Source: Natronomicrosphaera sp040876735
Lineage (GTDB): Bacteria; Planctomycetota; Phycisphaerae; Phycisphaerales; Phycisphaeraceae
Reading direction: 5' to 3'
Length of the DNA: 64,000 bases
NCBI GenBank assembly: GCA_040876735.1
Contig: JBBDPC010000005.1
Coordinates: 1-64,000, forward strand
Shown piece after piece: positions 8,549-17,099 of this stretch. The notes under the pieces were generated by a model. The model saw only the letters and a program-made list of their open reading frames with translations. It made no database searches and had not been told where the DNA came from. Position 1 is the first letter of the stretch. Each line of letters opens with the position of its first letter. Made by a program: the position numbers and the translations under genes.

Positions 8549-9409
8549 TTACTCGCCCGGGATATAGCTGACGACGCCTTCCCACGGGCTGCTGGCGGTG
8601 GCGTAGAGCTTTTTGGGGATGCGCCCCGCGAGGTAGGCGAGGCGGCCGGCGACGGTGGCGTGGCGCATCGCGTGGGCCATGCGGATCGGGTCCTTGGCGT
8701 GGGCGATGCCGGTGTTCAGCAGCACGCCGTCGGCGCCGAGTTCCATGGCGATGGTCACGTCGCTGGCGGTGCCCACGCCGGCGTCGACGATGACGGGGTA
8801 GGCGGGGTCGCCTTCCTTGAGCAATTCGAGAATGATGGCGATGTTGTTGGGGTTGAGCACGCCCTGGCCGGAGCCGATCGGTGAGCCGGCGGGCATGACG
8901 CTCGCCGCGCCGGCCTCCTTGAGCTTGCCCGCCATCACCGGGTCGTCGCTGGTGTAGCAGAGCACCTTGAAGCCGTCCTTGACCAGCTCGCGCGTCGCCT
9001 CCAGCGTGCCTTGCGGGTCGGGCAGCAGGGTCTTCTTGTCGCTGAGCACTTCCAGTTTGACCCACGCTTTGCCGGCATTACCGAGCTGGTCGAGGATCTC
9101 GCGTCCCAGCCGGGCGACGCGCACCGCGTCTTCGGCGGTGAAGCAGCCGGCGGTGTTGGGCAGGATGGTGTAGCGGTCGGTGTCGATGTAGTCGAGCATC
9201 GACCGGCCGGCCTTGTCGATCAACCGTTCGCGGCGGACGGCGACGGTGATGACTTCGCTGCCCGAGGCGTCGAGCGCCTTTTGCATCTGCTCGTAGTCGG
9301 CGTATTTGCCCGTGCCCACGATCAGGCGCGAGTGCAGTGTGCGGCCGGCGACGTGCAGCGGCTGGTCCAGGGCGTCGGCGTCAGGCGTGTGGGTGGGTGT
9401 GCTTGTCAT
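8549..9409 (-). CDS. thiG: Thiazole synthase ThiG
   Basis: A 286-residue (beta-alpha)8 enzyme that builds the thiazole phosphate of thiamine from deoxyxylulose phosphate, dehydroglycine and the thiocarboxylate of ThiS, in the cytoplasm. Conserved features are LIVGTGKY (29-36), PNTAGCFTAEDAVRVAR (84-100), the Schiff-base lysine in WVKLEV (Lys118), MPAGSPIGSGQG (172-183) and the phosphate-binding VDAGVG region near the C-terminus. Length is normal apart from a short N-terminal tail. thiS lies upstream on the same strand, separated by a 7-bp repeat array. The rest of the thiamine pathway is not in this window. Confidence 0.97.
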   Translation of the reverse strand: MTSTPTHTPDADALDQPLHVAGRTLHSRLIVGTGKYADYEQMQKALDASGSEVITVAVRRERLIDKAGRSMLDYIDTDRYTILPNTAGCFTAEDAVRVARLGREILDQLGNAGKAWVKLEVLSDKKTLLPDPQGTLEATRELVKDGFKVLCYTSDDPVMAGKLKEAGAASVMPAGSPIGSGQGVLNPNNIAIILELLKEGDPAYPVIVDAGVGTASDVTIAMELGADGVLLNTGIAHAKDPIRMAHAMRHATVAGRLAYLAGRIPKKLYATASSPWEGVVSYIPGE

Positions 9410-9413
9410 GGCA

Positions 9414-9476
9414 AATCAGCAATCAGCAATCAGCAATCAGCAGTTAGCAATCAGCAGTTAGCAATTAGCAGTTAGC
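9414..9476. repeat. Heptamer tandem repeat, nine units
   Basis: Nine consecutive 7-base units of AATCAGC, AGTTAGC or the hybrid AATTAGC, in the order A A A A B A B C B (A=AATCAGC, B=AGTTAGC, C=AATTAGC). The array fills most of the gap between the thiS stop and the thiG start and lies directly before the thiG ATG, leaving no Shine-Dalgarno sequence. Confidence 0.95.
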
Positions 9477-9488
9477 AATTGGGAAGCG

Positions 9489-9686
9489 TCACCCGCCGCC
9501 GACGAGGGTGACGAGTTCGACGGCGTCGCCTTCGTTCAGCGGCGTGGATTCGTGCAGCTTGCGGGGGATGAGTTCACGGTTGACCTCGACGGCCACGGCC
9601 TGTTTGCCGAGGTCGAGCTGCTCGACCAGTTCGCGCACGGTGCGGGCGTCGGTATCGTACGGCTTGCCGTTGAGGGTGAGGTTCAT
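9489..9686 (-). CDS. thiS: Sulfur carrier protein ThiS
   Basis: A 65-residue ubiquitin-like protein beginning MNLTLNGKPY and ending in the essential Gly-Gly tail (VTLVGGG). The tail is adenylated and converted to a thiocarboxylate that donates sulfur to ThiG. The motif AVAVEVNRELIPR is typical of ThiS. The ATG at 9686 gives the usual family length; a longer in-frame reading upstream has no family resemblance. It precedes thiG on the same strand, the normal order. The heptamer array sits between the two genes. Confidence 0.95.
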   Translation of the reverse strand: MNLTLNGKPYDTDARTVRELVEQLDLGKQAVAVEVNRELIPRKLHESTPLNEGDAVELVTLVGGG

Positions 9687-9863
9687 GGCAACGCTACAGT
9701 GTAACGGATCGATGGGCAGGGGGCAGGGATCCGAGCGACTGAACTCGCACAGCCTCGGTCTGGTTGGGGGGGTTGGTGATTTGCGGGTTGTTGAGACAAT
9801 GGTTGGAGTATTCTGGTGGATGAGCAGGTTAATCACGAAACAGTCTTTGTTGGGAGCGTTTTT

Positions 9864-10526
9864 ATGCGATATAGGCGTTTATGGTTCGTTCTGGCGTTGA
9901 TGCCGGTTTTGCTGGCGGTGGGTTGCGATCGGCAGTCGCCCGAGCCCGAGGAGGAGCCGGGGGAGGAGGTTCCGCTTCGGCCGTCGCCGACGGCGCCGCC
10001 GGAGACGGGGGTGGACGCGTCGGAAGGCGAGGCGGACGTGCCCGAATCGTTGCCGGAGGTTGACCTGGCGGGGTTGGAGACGTTGATCGAGGAGACGGCC
10101 GACCGCGGGCAGGTGCTGGTGATCGACTTCTGGGCGACGTGGTGCGCTCCCTGCATCGCGATGTTCCCCGACCTGCACGGCGGGGCGAAGGCGTTCGGGG
10201 ACGACGTGCGGATGGCGAGCGTGACGCTGGACGAGCCGGGCGGCGAGTATGAGCGGAAGGCGATCCAGTTCCTCGCCGAGCAGCACGCCTTGGAGGACGC
10301 CTTTCTGCTGGTTTCCACGAGCGAAGGACAGATTGAAGTCGTGGAAGGCATGGGCGAGCGTTGGACCGACCTCGTCGTGCCGGCTATTTTGGTCTACGAC
10401 GCTCAGGGCAACCTGGCGGGCGAGTTCATTGACGCCGACGCCCGCGCCGACCGCATCCTCGCCCGTGTTCGCGAACTGGTCGAGACTGGCGCGGAAGGCG
10501 GCGACGCCCAGGCACGAACCGACTGA
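9864..10526 (+). CDS. Thioredoxin-fold lipoprotein (TlpA/DsbD-gamma-like)
   Basis: A 220-residue predicted lipoprotein. The signal peptide ends in the lipobox LAVGC (Cys21). A Glu/Pro-rich linker follows (about 25-60). The thioredoxin domain has the active site FWATWCAPCIAMFPDL with Cys94 and Cys97, and a cis-proline region VVPAILVYD. The ATG at 9864 has GGGAG upstream and starts directly at the signal peptide. It probably acts as a membrane-anchored thiol-disulfide reductase outside the cytoplasm; its partner protein is not evident. It is divergent from thiS and is followed 42 bases later by a methyltransferase gene. Confidence 0.88.
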   Translation: MRYRRLWFVLALMPVLLAVGCDRQSPEPEEEPGEEVPLRPSPTAPPETGVDASEGEADVPESLPEVDLAGLETLIEETADRGQVLVIDFWATWCAPCIAMFPDLHGGAKAFGDDVRMASVTLDEPGGEYERKAIQFLAEQHALEDAFLLVSTSEGQIEVVEGMGERWTDLVVPAILVYDAQGNLAGEFIDADARADRILARVRELVETGAEGGDAQARTD

Positions 10527-10568
10527 CACACGCGGCGGCCACGAGCGCTGTCCAAGGGAACCGAGACG

Positions 10569-11255
10569 ATGATGAAAATGCGCGAGTCGGCCACCAGCCG
10601 CTGCTACGACCTGTGGTCACGCTTCTACGATTACACCTTCGGCGCCCTGGTGCACAAGCGGCAGATCCGCGCCTTGGAGGAAATCCGCCCCCAGCCGGGC
10701 GACCGCGTGCTGGACATCGGCGTCGGCACGGGCATGACGCTGCGCCACTACCCGAGCAACATCACCGTGGTCGGGCTGGATCTCTCCGGCGGCATGCTCA
10801 ACAAGGCCGTGGAGAAGAAGCAGGAACAAGGCCTGGACCACTGCCAGCTCGTCCAGGCGGACGCGATGTTCCCGCCCTTTGCCGAGCAGACCTTCGACCA
10901 CATCATGATCAGTCACACGGTCAGCGTGGTCAGCGACCCACCGAAGCTGATGCGCTGGGCGCAGCGGCTGGTCAAGCCCGGCGGGCGGGTGGTGGTGCTC
11001 AACCATTTCCAGTCCGACACGAAGCTGGTCGCGGTGATGGAGAAGATTCTCAATCCGCTGTGCGTGAAGATCGGCTGGCGGAGCGACCTGTCGCTGGACG
11101 AGGCCCTGGCCGACGTCGACCTGCACGTGCGCTACCGCTTCAAGATGACCATGCTCGACCTCTGGCAGATCGTCGTGCTCGCCGACCACGAGCCCGGCGT
11201 GACACGCGAGGCGGACGCCGCCAACATGCAGCAAGGCCAGGGCCAGCCCGTGTGA
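10569..11255 (+). CDS. PmtA-like class I SAM methyltransferase
   Basis: A 228-residue SAM-dependent methyltransferase resembling Rhodobacter-type phosphatidylethanolamine N-methyltransferase. It has motif I VLDIGVGTGMTL (47-58), the acidic strand-2 motif VVGLDLSGGML, and the late motif LVKPGGRVVVLNHF. The N-terminal WSRFYDYTFG and the lack of membrane segments fit the soluble, membrane-associating PmtA type. The ATG at 10569 follows AAGGGA. The likely substrate is a phospholipid head group, but a quinone or other small molecule cannot be excluded. It probably shares a transcript with the lipoprotein gene upstream. Confidence 0.8.
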   Translation: MMKMRESATSRCYDLWSRFYDYTFGALVHKRQIRALEEIRPQPGDRVLDIGVGTGMTLRHYPSNITVVGLDLSGGMLNKAVEKKQEQGLDHCQLVQADAMFPPFAEQTFDHIMISHTVSVVSDPPKLMRWAQRLVKPGGRVVVLNHFQSDTKLVAVMEKILNPLCVKIGWRSDLSLDEALADVDLHVRYRFKMTMLDLWQIVVLADHEPGVTREADAANMQQGQGQPV

Positions 11256-11674
11256 GCCCCCCTTCCGGCCGGACCGCGCGCCGCCTTCATCGGTGCATCC
11301 CGCATGCGCCCCGTTCACTGTCCGACAACAGGGCGATCTGTCGCGGCTTCTCACGAACTACGCATATCCACCTCGGATTCATTCTCGCTCCGCGAGTTGT
11401 GGGCCGTTGAGAGTATCACCGCGCGCTTAGGCTTTGCTGACTTGATGCAGGTTGGCTTGGACCATGTATCGCTCGTCCTGCAAAAGTCCAGGAATGCAGG
11501 TGTTGCAGTTATTGAAAACGTTGCTTGACCAATGCGTGGCTAGCCACCATGATGATCATGCAAATACCACAAACAGATATCAAAGTAATAAAAGTAGATA
11601 CCAAAGTTTATCTGTCACAATATCTTTGCAGAGGCTTGTCAAAGTCTCACCCTATCAAGCGGATGAGGTGCGCT
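11256..11674. other. Intergenic region with AT-rich repeat cluster
   Basis: No convincing gene. The first 250 bases are featureless. From about 11,560 the sequence becomes strongly AT-rich for the genome. It holds a near-direct repeat (AGATATCAAAGTA at 11575 and AGATACCAAAGTT at 11596, 21 bases apart) and an inverted pair ACAGATA (11573-11579) and TATCTGT (11609-11615). This is probably the promoter and control region of the secreted-protein gene starting at 11675. Confidence 0.5.
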
Positions 11675-13297
11675 ATGGCTCGACGACGATATGCGGGGAG
11701 CGGTTTGAAGATTCGACTGGGGCTGCTGGCGTTACTGGCGTTGCTGACGTGGCCGGCGTGGATTGAAGCGGCCGGGCGTTACGAGGAGTTTACCAGGAAG
11801 GCTTCACAATCACCGCACGCAGAGCCGGTGGCGGCGACGCACTTCGGCAGTGCCGGGCACGAGGCGTTTGTGGCAGCTTCGCATCTTCCCGACGGCGCCG
11901 TTGTCGCCTTCGGCAATGCCTGGGGGCCGGATTATCCCGAGCATGTCGCCCCGCGCGTGCTCGGCGAGGCACATGGACGACGGTATGACACCAGCCCGTT
12001 CGAAGACGATGCCGCCGATGCTGAGCCCGACCTTCGTGACCCCAATGCCGCCGGCATGATCGTCCACTTCAACGACAATCTTCGCCAGGTGCGACAGATC
12101 ACCCGCTTTGAGGCGGGCATTGCCAGCATCACCCACGGCCGCGTCGCCGACAATGGGGACCTGATCGTCATCGGGCGCGCCACCGACGCCCTGCCCGACC
12201 TCGCACGAGAACTTACCGACCACTTCCATATACAGCCCGCCCCCAACGCCAACGACTATGGACCGACCGACTATCAACATGTTTCCACGCCCGGCCATGT
12301 CTATGTGGCTCGCTTCAGCAGCGACGCCAGCGAACTGAAGTGGGTCTGGCTGCTCGAAGGCCACCGCAAGCCCGGCCAGGTCTTCATCGACCACGAGAAC
12401 CACATCGTCACCAACACACGCAACCTCTACCGCATCACCCCCGACGGCAGCGAACTGCACGCCATTGACGCCCGCGGCGGCGGTCGCACCTTGGCCATTT
12501 CGCCTGTCGACGGCACGATTCTCCGCGGCGGTCACAACAATCCCGGCACCGGACGCGAGCCGTGGTGGCGCCCCTATGTCAACGGCTTCGACCACGAAGG
12601 CAACCACCTCTGGGAAATCTACGGCTGGGATGGCCGACTCGTCGGCCCCCCCCCCCACGACCGCTACCGGCTCGTGTCCGACTCCTATGTCCGAGCCGGC
12701 GCCTTCGACCGGCAAGGCAACATGATCATCGCCGGTAGTTCCGATGGTGGTAATTCCGTTTACACACGCAATCCGGTTGACCTCGACAAGCCCGTGGGCA
12801 AGAACGGCTACGGCATGAGTTCGTGGGGCATGGGCGTGGGCCAGGTCTCCTACCTCGTCCGCATCGAGCCAGAACACTTCGAGGTCGTGGACATGAGCAA
12901 CTGGCTGATCTACCTGCCCGAGCGCAACCGGCCCAACAGCGTCTGGATTCATCATCTCCAGCCCCTGCCGGGTGGCTCGCTCGCCTTTGCCGGCGCAGCC
13001 GCCACCGGACTGACCGAAACGCCCAACGCCTGGTTCCGCTATGCCCGCGACGGCTCGCGAGTCGGCGGCAGCTATGTCGCCATCTTCAACGACAGCTTCG
13101 AGCACCTGTTCTACTCCAGCTATACCCCCGGGGTCGACATCACCGGCCTCGGCGAAGCCCAGAACGGCGTGCTCGTGTTCGGTCGCTCACGAGAGGCTGA
13201 TGGCAATGGCAACCAACCGCCTGCCATCCACGCCTTGCAAGGGCAACACGCCGGCGGCCGATACGATGCGTTCATCGCGCTGATTGAGTTGCCCTGA
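11675..13297 (+). CDS. Secreted protein of unknown function with poly-C tract
   Basis: A 540-residue protein with a clear signal peptide (basic MARRRY start, then GLLALLALLTWPAWIEAA). The mature part reads like a beta-propeller or beta-rich outer protein: repeated strand patterns such as GDLIVIGRATDALPDL, HVYVARFSSDASELKWVW and NMIIAGSSDGG, each followed by an aspartate-rich turn. I do not recognise a named family. GAGG lies 7 bases before the ATG. A run of 11 C at 12646-12656 falls inside the coding sequence (Gly-Pro-Pro-Pro). The next secreted-protein gene starts 28 bases downstream, so the two probably form an operon. Confidence 0.8.
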   Translation: MARRRYAGSGLKIRLGLLALLALLTWPAWIEAAGRYEEFTRKASQSPHAEPVAATHFGSAGHEAFVAASHLPDGAVVAFGNAWGPDYPEHVAPRVLGEAHGRRYDTSPFEDDAADAEPDLRDPNAAGMIVHFNDNLRQVRQITRFEAGIASITHGRVADNGDLIVIGRATDALPDLARELTDHFHIQPAPNANDYGPTDYQHVSTPGHVYVARFSSDASELKWVWLLEGHRKPGQVFIDHENHIVTNTRNLYRITPDGSELHAIDARGGGRTLAISPVDGTILRGGHNNPGTGREPWWRPYVNGFDHEGNHLWEIYGWDGRLVGPPPHDRYRLVSDSYVRAGAFDRQGNMIIAGSSDGGNSVYTRNPVDLDKPVGKNGYGMSSWGMGVGQVSYLVRIEPEHFEVVDMSNWLIYLPERNRPNSVWIHHLQPLPGGSLAFAGAAATGLTETPNAWFRYARDGSRVGGSYVAIFNDSFEHLFYSSYTPGVDITGLGEAQNGVLVFGRSREADGNGNQPPAIHALQGQHAGGRYDAFIALIELP

Positions 13298-13325
13298 CCC
13301 ACACGCCACCTTGCGGAGTATCACC

Positions 13326-13955
13326 ATGCGTATCCGCCGACTTCTGCCGGCTCTCGTGCTGACCCTTCTCGGCCTGGGGATCGGCGCCGCCGACATCCGC
13401 GCCGACGACTTTTCAGGCACTTATGCGTTCGCGCCCGACAAACCGCGATACCCGACCACGGTGGTCGTGGTGCGTAATGAACGCAAGCTGCGCCCGCTGT
13501 TCCTCAGCGGACGCGGCGAACGCCAGTTCCAGTTCAACGCGGCTCGCCCCGGCCGCTCCGGAGGTGAGTTCGCGTTGATCGGCTCACGCTACAGCGTCGG
13601 CGGCGCTGACTACGAACGCATGGCCGGCACCGCCTGGTTGACGCAAAGTGAACGCCCGCCCCTTGCCCTCGTCGTCAACCAGATCGAACGATGGCGACAG
13701 GACCCGGATCACGAAACCCGCGCCATCGTCCACGTTCGCGGTGCCATTCATGTCGGCGACCATCGCGTCGGCGTCAACGGACCCGCCCAGGTCACCTTCC
13801 GTTTTCGCGGGAAAGAGCAAGGCCCTGAAGCGCCCAAACGCATGGATATTTCGGCCCGATTCGAAGTCGCCGGCCGTGATCTCGGCCTCACCGGCGACGA
13901 TGCAGGCCCCATCACGATCGAATTCCACGGCGCCGGCTACACGCAGGAAGAGTGA
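13326..13955 (+). CDS. Secreted hypothetical protein
   Basis: A 209-residue protein with a signal peptide (MRIRRLLPALVLTLLGLGIGAADIRA) and a mature domain of mostly beta character. GGAG lies before the ATG at 13326. No family recognised; it contains no cysteine pairs or catalytic-looking motif. The short gap to the preceding secreted protein suggests they are made together and may act as a pair. Confidence 0.75.
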   Translation: MRIRRLLPALVLTLLGLGIGAADIRADDFSGTYAFAPDKPRYPTTVVVVRNERKLRPLFLSGRGERQFQFNAARPGRSGGEFALIGSRYSVGGADYERMAGTAWLTQSERPPLALVVNQIERWRQDPDHETRAIVHVRGAIHVGDHRVGVNGPAQVTFRFRGKEQGPEAPKRMDISARFEVAGRDLGLTGDDAGPITIEFHGAGYTQEE

Positions 13956-13993
13956 TCGCCAAACCAGCGGTCGCCGCGTCACTGCCATGGCCC

Positions 13994-14018
13994 TGACGCC
14001 CGTTTCCGGATGGCGTCA
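13994..14018. terminator. Possible weak hairpin between convergent genes
   Basis: TGACGCC and GGCGTCA form a 7-bp stem with an 11-base loop in the 76-base gap between two converging genes. No U tract follows on either strand, so terminator function is uncertain. Confidence 0.3.
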
Positions 14019-14031
14019 CGCTGCCCAGCCC

Positions 14032-15639
14032 CTACCGGTCAACGATTCGCAGCGTCTGCACCACCGGCGCGGCCGTCTCTATCTGCGGCTCGACGCCACG
14101 GCCAAACTGGTACGCCACGATCTTCACTTCGATCGGCAATGCCGCCCGTGCCGGCACCTCGGCGACCTTGAGTTGGCCGTCCACGACCCGCGCCGGCCCG
14201 TAGGCAATGTAGTACGCCACCGGCAGATCGGCATCGCTGGTCGCGTTCAGCGCCACCGGCTCGCTGTCGACAGCGATGTCGTCCAGCGGCTGAAAGGTGA
14301 TCGCCTGGTCCTGCCCACGATCCAACCCGCGAAAACCGCGCGGCAGCATGCCCACCAGTTCCGTGTAGCGGTGCGCGTCGTCGCCTTCGCTGTAGGCCAG
14401 GAAGGTGCCACGAAGAGACGCGCCCGCCGGCGCGAGCGCGTCATGCTGGATGCGCAACCGCCTCTCGCCCTCCGCCACCAGCGGCCCGCTGACCGGGCGC
14501 ACACGGATCGAAGCGTCCGCATGCCCCACAGGCGCACCGGCCTGATGCCAGCGCGGGCCCGGGCCATTCTCCGACAAGGGGTACTGCGTCGCATAGGTCG
14601 GGTGCACCTGCAACGTCTGCCCATCATCCACCCACGTCAGTTCCATGAAGAAGTGGCGTACGCCCGCGTCCACCCAGTGACGGTCCGCCCAGCGGAGAAA
14701 CTGGTCCGCCTTGCCCGTCAGACCCGCATGGTAAGCCACCGTCGCCTCCGCCAGTTCCCGATCGAAGTGCCATGCGGTGCGCTCGCGGTTGCCGGTGAAC
14801 GCCTCGTACGGCGCAGGCTCGGCCGCATCCGCCGCTTCAATGGCCAGGTCCGTCAACCAGCCGCCGCGGTGATCGATCTCGTGCAACGCCACCGGCTCAG
14901 CCGTCTCGATGGGCCATGTCTCGGGAATCCGCGCCGCCGCCGCTCGGGCGATGAACTGCGCCAGATACGTCGCGTTCCGGTCCGACCAGCCGAAGTGTCC
15001 CCGGCCCGGTTCAATGAGGATGCTCGCCAGCCGACGCTCATCCGCCGCCCGGAACGCCGCCAGCGCGTCACGCACACGCCACCAGCTTTCGCGCCCGTCC
15101 GCATCGCGCATCAGGCCGTAGAACTCGTCGAACTGCCCGAATAGCGACACCGACGGCACCGTCGCCGCCAGCGGCTCACCATCCCACGGTCCACCGCCGC
15201 GGTAGGAGATCAACCCGAAGCAACGGTCGCTCAGCGCCACCGCCAGCGCCCGCGCCTGCGGCCCCCCCGCCGAGTGCCCCATGAACATCAACGGCGCCAC
15301 CGCCAGTTCCCGATAGCCCGACGCCTCGGCCAGATCGCTCAACACCTGTTGCACGTCCGCCGCACCCAACCCGCACGTGAGAAACACCATCGCCAACTGC
15401 TGCTCGGCGCACGCCGCGCGGATGCGCTCATCCTGCACGAACTCCGGCTCCACCGACGTCATCCCCGCCATCACCACGCCGCGCACCTGCTCGGCCTCGG
15501 CGGGCAACCACAAAAATGCCTGATGCTCCCCCCGCTCCGTCTCCACCGGCACGACGAACTGGAACACCGCCGCCGAGGCCGGCGTCATGGACGACCCGAT
15601 GAACGTGAGCAGACTCAGGGCGTAAAGCACGTGACGCAT
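14032..15639 (-). CDS. Secreted alpha/beta hydrolase
   Basis: A 535-residue protein with a signal peptide (YALSLLTFIGSSMTPASAA). The N-terminal half is an alpha/beta hydrolase fold with nucleophile elbow MFMGHSAGG (Ser123 by this start) and a likely catalytic histidine in EPGRGHFGWSDR. The C-terminal half is beta-rich and not recognised. The ATG at 15639 has AAGGTGG upstream. The family resembles putative esterases or acetyl-xylan-esterase-like proteins in Planctomycetes; the substrate is unknown. A XylR regulator gene lies 127 bases upstream on the same strand, which suggests sugar-responsive control. Confidence 0.82.
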   Translation of the reverse strand: MRHVLYALSLLTFIGSSMTPASAAVFQFVVPVETERGEHQAFLWLPAEAEQVRGVVMAGMTSVEPEFVQDERIRAACAEQQLAMVFLTCGLGAADVQQVLSDLAEASGYRELAVAPLMFMGHSAGGPQARALAVALSDRCFGLISYRGGGPWDGEPLAATVPSVSLFGQFDEFYGLMRDADGRESWWRVRDALAAFRAADERRLASILIEPGRGHFGWSDRNATYLAQFIARAAAARIPETWPIETAEPVALHEIDHRGGWLTDLAIEAADAAEPAPYEAFTGNRERTAWHFDRELAEATVAYHAGLTGKADQFLRWADRHWVDAGVRHFFMELTWVDDGQTLQVHPTYATQYPLSENGPGPRWHQAGAPVGHADASIRVRPVSGPLVAEGERRLRIQHDALAPAGASLRGTFLAYSEGDDAHRYTELVGMLPRGFRGLDRGQDQAITFQPLDDIAVDSEPVALNATSDADLPVAYYIAYGPARVVDGQLKVAEVPARAALPIEVKIVAYQFGRGVEPQIETAAPVVQTLRIVDR

Positions 15640-15766
15640 GAACCACCTTCTGTTGAACGTGAGTGTGCCATGCAGCAATCGCCACTCGCGCATGGGAATG
15701 AACGGACACGGCATTGAAAGACTGTGCCGACGCATCAAAAAAGACGGCACGAAGTCCTCGCTCCGC

Positions 15767-17020
15767 TCAACTCTCTCGGAAGCGACGGCGATACGCAGAA
15801 GGCGGCTCCCCCGTTTCGCGACTGAACGTGTGGCTGAACCGGATCGGCCCCCCAAACCCGCATACCTTCGCAATCTGGTGCAACGGCATGTCGCTGTGCG
15901 CCAGCAGCCGACGGGCCCGCTCAATCCGCACCCGTTGAATCTCGGCGTAAGGCGTCCGCCCCAACACCGCCTTGAACTGACGCTCCAGCCAGCTTCGCGA
16001 CACGGGCACTTTCTTCAACAGGTCCTCCACCGTGATCGACTTGCCTTCATCACGGTGGATGACCGCCAGGGCCTTGTTGACGTGTTCGTTGCTCACCTTC
16101 ACCGTGTCGCTCGACGCCCGCACCGACACGCCCAGCGGCGGCAACAGCACCGGCTTCACCGGCGGCTTGCGCCCACTGATCTGCCGGTCAAGCTGGCGCG
16201 CTGCTTCCGTTCCAATCTTCCGGAGCGGCAATCGCACGCTTGAAAGGGCCGGGTACGCAATACGCGTCAGCAGATCATCGTCATCCACGCCCACCAGTGC
16301 CACCTCGTCGGGCACATGCAGTCCCAGTTCCCGGCACGCCTCGCTCAGCAGCAACGCCATGTCGTCATAGACGGCCATGATCGCGACCGGCTTGGGTAAC
16401 GTCTTTAGCCACTGGGTGCGGTGCGCAGTGGAGTTGGCGCCCACCTGTATGTCCGCCGGCGGCCACACGAAACAGTCGTGGCCTGCCTCCTGTAACCGGC
16501 CACGGAAGCCGTCTTCGCGGGCACGGGCAAACGCCACGTTTGGATTGCGGCCACAAAAGGCAAACCGGGTGAAACCGCGCTCCAGCAAATGCTCGGCCGC
16601 CAGTCGACCGACGGCATGATTGTCCACACCCACATGCAGAAAACCGGTGTCCTCAAACACCCGCGAAACATTAACTACTGGCCGACCCAGCTTCCGCACC
16701 CGGTTGAGCAGTTCGGTCCGATACAGAAAGGCGATCACGCCGTGGAACTGAACCTGTTCCAACTGGTCAATTGCCTCCGACTCCGGCGAAATCACGCGAA
16801 CCCGCCACGGCCGACGCCGGGCCGACCGTTCTTCGTTGGCGTAGTCGTAGACGCCATGGATGATCCCACGCGTCAAGGTGCGGACCTTGTCCATCACCAA
16901 GGCGATCTCGTAAGGCGGTTTGCGCATATCGTCGTCACCATTTCTCGACACAGGCGCCCCGACAGAAGCGGGGCTGTCCAGGATTCCAGTATTGACGTTT
17001 ATACTCGCTCGGTTGGACAT
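15767..17020 (-). CDS. XylR-type regulator (LacI-like sensor + AraC HTH)
   Basis: A 417-residue regulator with the domain order of XylR: a periplasmic-binding-protein-like sugar sensor (about 38-300; HAVGRLAAEHLLERGFTRFAF and VALVGVDDDDLLTR are typical) and a C-terminal AraC pair of helix-turn-helix motifs (about 315-415, ending in FSRETGEPPSAYRRRF). Proteins of this type bind a free sugar and activate nearby catabolic genes. GGGAG precedes the ATG at 17020; an internal ATG at 16927 is an alternative. It lies between a multi-pass membrane protein and the secreted hydrolase, all on the minus strand. Confidence 0.92.
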   Translation of the reverse strand: MSNRASINVNTGILDSPASVGAPVSRNGDDDMRKPPYEIALVMDKVRTLTRGIIHGVYDYANEERSARRRPWRVRVISPESEAIDQLEQVQFHGVIAFLYRTELLNRVRKLGRPVVNVSRVFEDTGFLHVGVDNHAVGRLAAEHLLERGFTRFAFCGRNPNVAFARAREDGFRGRLQEAGHDCFVWPPADIQVGANSTAHRTQWLKTLPKPVAIMAVYDDMALLLSEACRELGLHVPDEVALVGVDDDDLLTRIAYPALSSVRLPLRKIGTEAARQLDRQISGRKPPVKPVLLPPLGVSVRASSDTVKVSNEHVNKALAVIHRDEGKSITVEDLLKKVPVSRSWLERQFKAVLGRTPYAEIQRVRIERARRLLAHSDMPLHQIAKVCGFGGPIRFSHTFSRETGEPPSAYRRRFRES

Positions 17021-17099
17021 CTGCCATTGCTCCCGATTTCACGGGCCGTCCCGCAGCAGAAACATCACACTCTGAGATGGACAAGCGATCTCTGGCGCA

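Noticed and set aside
9414..9476. Array considered as a CRISPR
   Set aside because: Units are 7 bases with no spacers and there are no cas genes.
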